Below are positions 60,881 through 64,000 of a DNA stretch of 64,000 nt, piece after piece. Under the pieces are notes generated by a model that saw only the letters and a list, made by a program, of their open reading frames with translations, did not search any database and was not told the DNA's origin. Each line of letters begins with the position of its first letter. Position 1 is the first letter of the stretch. This DNA is from Gammaproteobacteria bacterium. Lineage in GTDB: Bacteria; Pseudomonadota; Gammaproteobacteria; Ga0077554; Ga007554. The position numbers and the translations under genes were made by a program. Location: the NCBI GenBank assembly GCA_040183005.1, contig JAMPIW010000007.1, positions 1,310,188-1,374,187 of the forward strand. The letters run 5' to 3'.

Positions 60881-61945
60881 TTAACGCACCCTGCGCATCA
60901 ACAACACCCCCGCCACAAAAAACACTGCCACGGGAAACACAGCACTGAACAACGGATTCATGTCATACACCAGGCCAACGTAGCCGAAGGTCTGGTTGAA
61001 CAGGTAAAACCCGATGCCTACCAGCGCGCCGACCAGTATTCTTTGCCCTATGCCCACCGAACGCAGCCCCCCGAACACGAAGGGGATGGCGAGAAATACC
61101 ATCACGCCAGTGGCGAGTGGCGAGATGACTTTTTTCCAGAAGGCGAGCTCGTAACGCTCGGCACTCAGACCATTGTCATGCAGATAATCAATGTACTTAT
61201 ACAGCCCCCACGCCGAGAGCTTTTCGGGCTTGACCGCGACAACACCAAGCACCGTAGGACTGAGTAGTGGACCCCATTCCGCACGCAGCAGGTGATCAGT
61301 GGTTACACCGCTTTCGCTGATCGTGCTGCGCTCAACATCCTGCAGCAACCATTTGTTGTTCTGATACGAGGCCGCGCCTGCATGGGTCACTACCTGCAGG
61401 CGTTGCCTGACATCAAAATCATAGACTGAAATATCACGCAGATTGCTGTCGGGGAGGATGTCGCGTACATGAATAAAGCTCTGGCCATCACGCGCCCAGA
61501 AGCCGGTTTTCGTTTTCAGGGATATGCGTTCCGCCAGCGCGCTGGAGCGCATGGTTTGGGCGTATTGTTCAGCTCTTGGAGCGATCCATTCTCCAACAAT
61601 CACAGCTGCAAGCATGAGCAACACGCCCACCTTCATCACCGACAAAATAATCCGCGCCATGGAGACACCCGCAGCGCGCACCACGATCAACTCGCTGTTG
61701 CTGGCGAGCGTACCCAGACCAATCATGCTGCCTATCAACGCCACCGGCGGGAACAACTGGTAGATAAGGCTGGGCAGCGTGAACAACACATACAGCGCGG
61801 CCTGCGGCAGGCCGTAGTTACCCTTGCCGACGGAATCCATCTCACCAACAAAATTGGCGAAACAAAATAGCGCAAGGAATACCAGCATCACCACTACGGT
61901 ATGACTGGCGACGGTAACGCCGATATAACGGTCGATTATTTTCAT
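60881..61945 (-). CDS. lptG: LPS export ABC permease LptG
   Basis: 354 residues from ATG 61945 (MKIIDRYIGVTVASHTVVVM). It has six membrane helices with a large periplasmic beta-jellyroll between helices 3 and 4. LASNSELIVVRAAGVSMARI (coupling helix), FWARDGQSFIHV, and the late FNQTFGYVGLVYDMNPLFSA are LptG features. With LptF and LptB it extracts LPS from the inner membrane. It overlaps lptF by ATGA. Confidence 0.96.
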   Translation of the reverse strand: MKIIDRYIGVTVASHTVVVMLVFLALFCFANFVGEMDSVGKGNYGLPQAALYVLFTLPSLIYQLFPPVALIGSMIGLGTLASNSELIVVRAAGVSMARIILSVMKVGVLLMLAAVIVGEWIAPRAEQYAQTMRSSALAERISLKTKTGFWARDGQSFIHVRDILPDSNLRDISVYDFDVRQRLQVVTHAGAASYQNNKWLLQDVERSTISESGVTTDHLLRAEWGPLLSPTVLGVVAVKPEKLSAWGLYKYIDYLHDNGLSAERYELAFWKKVISPLATGVMVFLAIPFVFGGLRSVGIGQRILVGALVGIGFYLFNQTFGYVGLVYDMNPLFSAVFPVAVFFVAGVLLMRRVR

Positions 61946-63042
61946 AGTTTCACCGCCCTGCCTGTGGCTGTAGCGAAAAACCACTTAATACCCACCTGCT
62001 GCAACAACAAGACCGCAATACCTAGCAGCAGCAGGCCATGCACCCACCACAAGCCGACCCCGGCAGGCACCACACCACGCTCCAGCCACGCGCGCGCGAC
62101 GCCTAGCAGATTGTTATACACCACATAAATCAGTATCCCGGCAAACAGCTTGGCATAACGACCCTGACGCGGATTGCTGCGGCTTAACGGCACTGCCAGC
62201 AGGGCCAGCAGCACGGCAGAGACGGGCATGGCGATGCGCCACTGAATCTCCGCGCTCGCGCCCGGCTCGGTTGATTGCCATAATGCCTGCGTCGGAACCG
62301 CTGCCAATTGGCGCATGGTGGGCTCCACCGCCTTTTCCTCGACGCGAACGGCATGTTCTTTATACTGGACGATCTTGAAATCAGCTTTGCCGGGCGCGCC
62401 TTCGTAGCGGTAGCCGTTCACCAGCACAACAAATCGGTCGCCGGTTTTGGGGTCGGTACGCTGATAGGCGCTGGGCGCCGTGATAATGGTTTGCCTGCCC
62501 TTCTTCTCGCTCTGGATAAACACGTTATTCATCGCTCGCCGGTCTGGCGCCAGGCTCTCGATATAAACGATCAAATCCCCAGTGGTGGATTCCCTGAAAC
62601 TGCCGGGTGTAATGGTGCTGATGTCCGAAGCCGTTTTGGCGCGATCCATAAGCTGATAGCTGCGTTCCTCCGCCCATGGCCCGGCATACAGCGACACTCC
62701 TGCCACGAGCACTGCGAACAGCAGACCAACCCCAAGGATATTCCTTAGCATCCGCCCCGGCCCCACCCCGCAGGCGGCCAGGGCTGTCATTTCGCTGTCT
62801 TTGTACAAACGTCCAAAGGCGAGCATGATGGCCAGATAGAGGGCCAGCGGCAACAGCAGCACCATGGCATTCAGCGACTTCAGCGAGAGCAGCTCGACCA
62901 CCATGCCGGCTGGCAAGGCGCCCGCATCGGCCTCGGTCAGAAAACGCACAAAACGGTTGCTGACGTAAATGAGGGACAACACGCCCGTCACCGCCAATAG
63001 CGTTTGCAGCACTTCCTTCAATAAATAACGTTCAATTATCAA
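61942..63042 (-). CDS. lptF: LPS export ABC permease LptF
   Basis: 366 residues. N-terminal MIIERYLLKEVLQTLLAVTG, coupling helix KDSEMTALAACGVGPGRMLR, periplasmic domain, and C-terminal helices including LSRSNPRQGRYAKLFAGILI and VYNNLLGVARAWLERG. First gene of the lptF-lptG operon, divergent from pepA as in E. coli. Confidence 0.96.
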   Translation of the reverse strand: MIIERYLLKEVLQTLLAVTGVLSLIYVSNRFVRFLTEADAGALPAGMVVELLSLKSLNAMVLLLPLALYLAIMLAFGRLYKDSEMTALAACGVGPGRMLRNILGVGLLFAVLVAGVSLYAGPWAEERSYQLMDRAKTASDISTITPGSFRESTTGDLIVYIESLAPDRRAMNNVFIQSEKKGRQTIITAPSAYQRTDPKTGDRFVVLVNGYRYEGAPGKADFKIVQYKEHAVRVEEKAVEPTMRQLAAVPTQALWQSTEPGASAEIQWRIAMPVSAVLLALLAVPLSRSNPRQGRYAKLFAGILIYVVYNNLLGVARAWLERGVVPAGVGLWWVHGLLLLGIAVLLLQQVGIKWFFATATGRAVKL

Positions 63043-63225
63043 CAGGTCACACCCGAAAGGAAAAATGCGTTCTCTATATGGAAAAAGGGGGTATTTCAGG
63101 TAAACTTGAAATCAGGCCTATTTTATAAAGTTTTCCTTATAGCCTCCGCTATCAGGATAAACGTCAAACGTCAAAGAAATACAATTATCCACTGGTTTAT
63201 AGCCATTTGTCTTTAGGAGTTCGGC

Positions 63226-64000
63226 ATGGAGTTCACAGTAAAAAGCGGCGATCCCGAAAAACAGCGCACAGCCTGCATAGTAATGGGGGTGTTCGAACCA
63301 CGGCGGCTCTCACCCGTGGCGGAGAAACTGGATGACATCACCGGCGGCTATTTGTCCAAATTGATCCGGCGCGGCGACCTGGAGGGAAAGATCGGCCAGA
63401 CGCTGCTGCTGCACGATGTTCCGAATACGCTGTGCGACCGCATACTGCTGATCGGCTGCGGGCGCGAGCGCGATCTGGGCGACACCCAGTATCGCAAAAT
63501 CGTCAACACCGCTGTCAACACCCTGAATGAGATCGGCGCGATGGAGGCCGTGTGCTATCTGACCGAACTGCACATTAAGCAGCACGATGTACCGTGGAAG
63601 GTACGCCAAACGGTGGAGGCCGCGCAAAACGCTCTGTACCGTTTCGATCAGCTCAAAAGTAAAAAAGACACCGAGCGCCGCCCGTTGCGTAAACTGGTGT
63701 TGAGCGTGCCGAGTCGCCGCGATCTAACAGAGGGCGAACGGGCACTTGAGGTCGGGCTCGCTATTGCCGCGGGCGTGACGCTGACCAAAGACCTGGGCAA
63801 CCTCCCTGCCAATATTTGCACACCCACCTACCTAGCCGAGCAGGCCAAGGAACTGGGCAAGCGTCACAAGAACATCAAGGTCGACGTGCTTGAAACCGCC
63901 GACATGGAAAAGCTCAAAATGGGCTCGCTGTTATCCGTGTCACGCGGCAGCGATCAACCTCCGAAGCTGATCACCCTCGAATACAGCGGCGGTAAAAAGC
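63226..64000 (+). CDS. pepA: Leucyl aminopeptidase, N-terminal part (cut by window edge)
   Basis: 258 codons visible. N-terminal macro-like domain (MEFTVKSGDPEKQRTACIVM), then AAGVTLTKDLGNLPANICTP and YLAEQAKELGKRHKN, characteristic of the PepA/M17 family just before the catalytic domain. AGGAG at 63215-63219 sets the start ATG 63226. PepA removes N-terminal residues and in E. coli also binds DNA in cer/Xer recombination. The zinc-binding catalytic domain lies outside the window. Confidence 0.95.
   Translation, partial: MEFTVKSGDPEKQRTACIVMGVFEPRRLSPVAEKLDDITGGYLSKLIRRGDLEGKIGQTLLLHDVPNTLCDRILLIGCGRERDLGDTQYRKIVNTAVNTLNEIGAMEAVCYLTELHIKQHDVPWKVRQTVEAAQNALYRFDQLKSKKDTERRPLRKLVLSVPSRRDLTEGERALEVGLAIAAGVTLTKDLGNLPANICTPTYLAEQAKELGKRHKNIKVDVLETADMEKLKMGSLLSVSRGSDQPPKLITLEYSGGKK

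Overview
The window is a chromosomal segment of a proteobacterium, most likely a non-model gammaproteobacterium, with Betaproteobacteria as the alternative. The housekeeping gene orders are characteristic: pcnB-folK-deoxynucleoside kinase; tRNA-Val-thrS-infC-rpmI-rplT-pheS-pheT-ihfA-merR-type regulator-tRNA-Pro; glyQ-glyS-plsC; and lptF-lptG divergent from pepA. The two PEP-CTERM secreted proteins suggest an exopolysaccharide/biofilm-forming environmental bacterium. No exosortase gene is in the window.

Layout. 1-6.0 kb is core: folate and nucleotide genes, poly(A) polymerase, tRNA-Glu, DNA ligase and an MFS transporter. 6.0-22.1 kb is accessory: a PEP-CTERM repeat protein with a candidate sigma-54 promoter, a duplicated and broken tail of the MFS gene, a SEC-C protein, a ParE/RHH toxin-antitoxin pair, a PEP-CTERM metalloprotease, an IS701-type element interrupted by an IS3-like element, an orphan PilB/GspE-type ATPase, IS66 and REP-associated-transposase remnants, and a two-gene cassette of an intracellular subtilase plus an alpha/beta hydrolase. 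22.1-27.3 kb carries the threonine genes (alaC-hom, thrC) interrupted by an orphan HicB and an AT-rich island bracketed by hairpin repeats. 27.5-34.0 kb holds catalase and central carbon metabolism (gnd-zwf-pgi). 34.3-42.3 kb is the translation operon. 42.6-51.5 kb has leuC, folD, glyQS, a PlsC-type acyltransferase and two membrane proteins. 51.6-64 kb has YceI, an IS50-group element, xthA, prlC, rpmE, a secreted nuclease, a probably frameshifted lipoprotein, a secreted unknown protein, an AI-2E family permease, lptGF and the start of pepA.

How the genes work together. gnd, zwf and pgi form a glucose-6-phosphate/pentose-phosphate group on one strand. alaC and hom overlap by ATGA and lead toward thrC. 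thrS through ihfA couples tRNA charging, translation initiation and ribosome assembly. lptF and lptG overlap by ATGA and form the LPS export permease. Several interspersed palindromic repeats, some with co-varying arms, sit in the gaps between core genes.

The least explained parts are the subtilase/hydrolase cassette, the AT-rich island with a 41-residue peptide, the composite palindromic element, and the MFS-tail duplication. All identifications were made by reading motifs and gene order. No database search was run.
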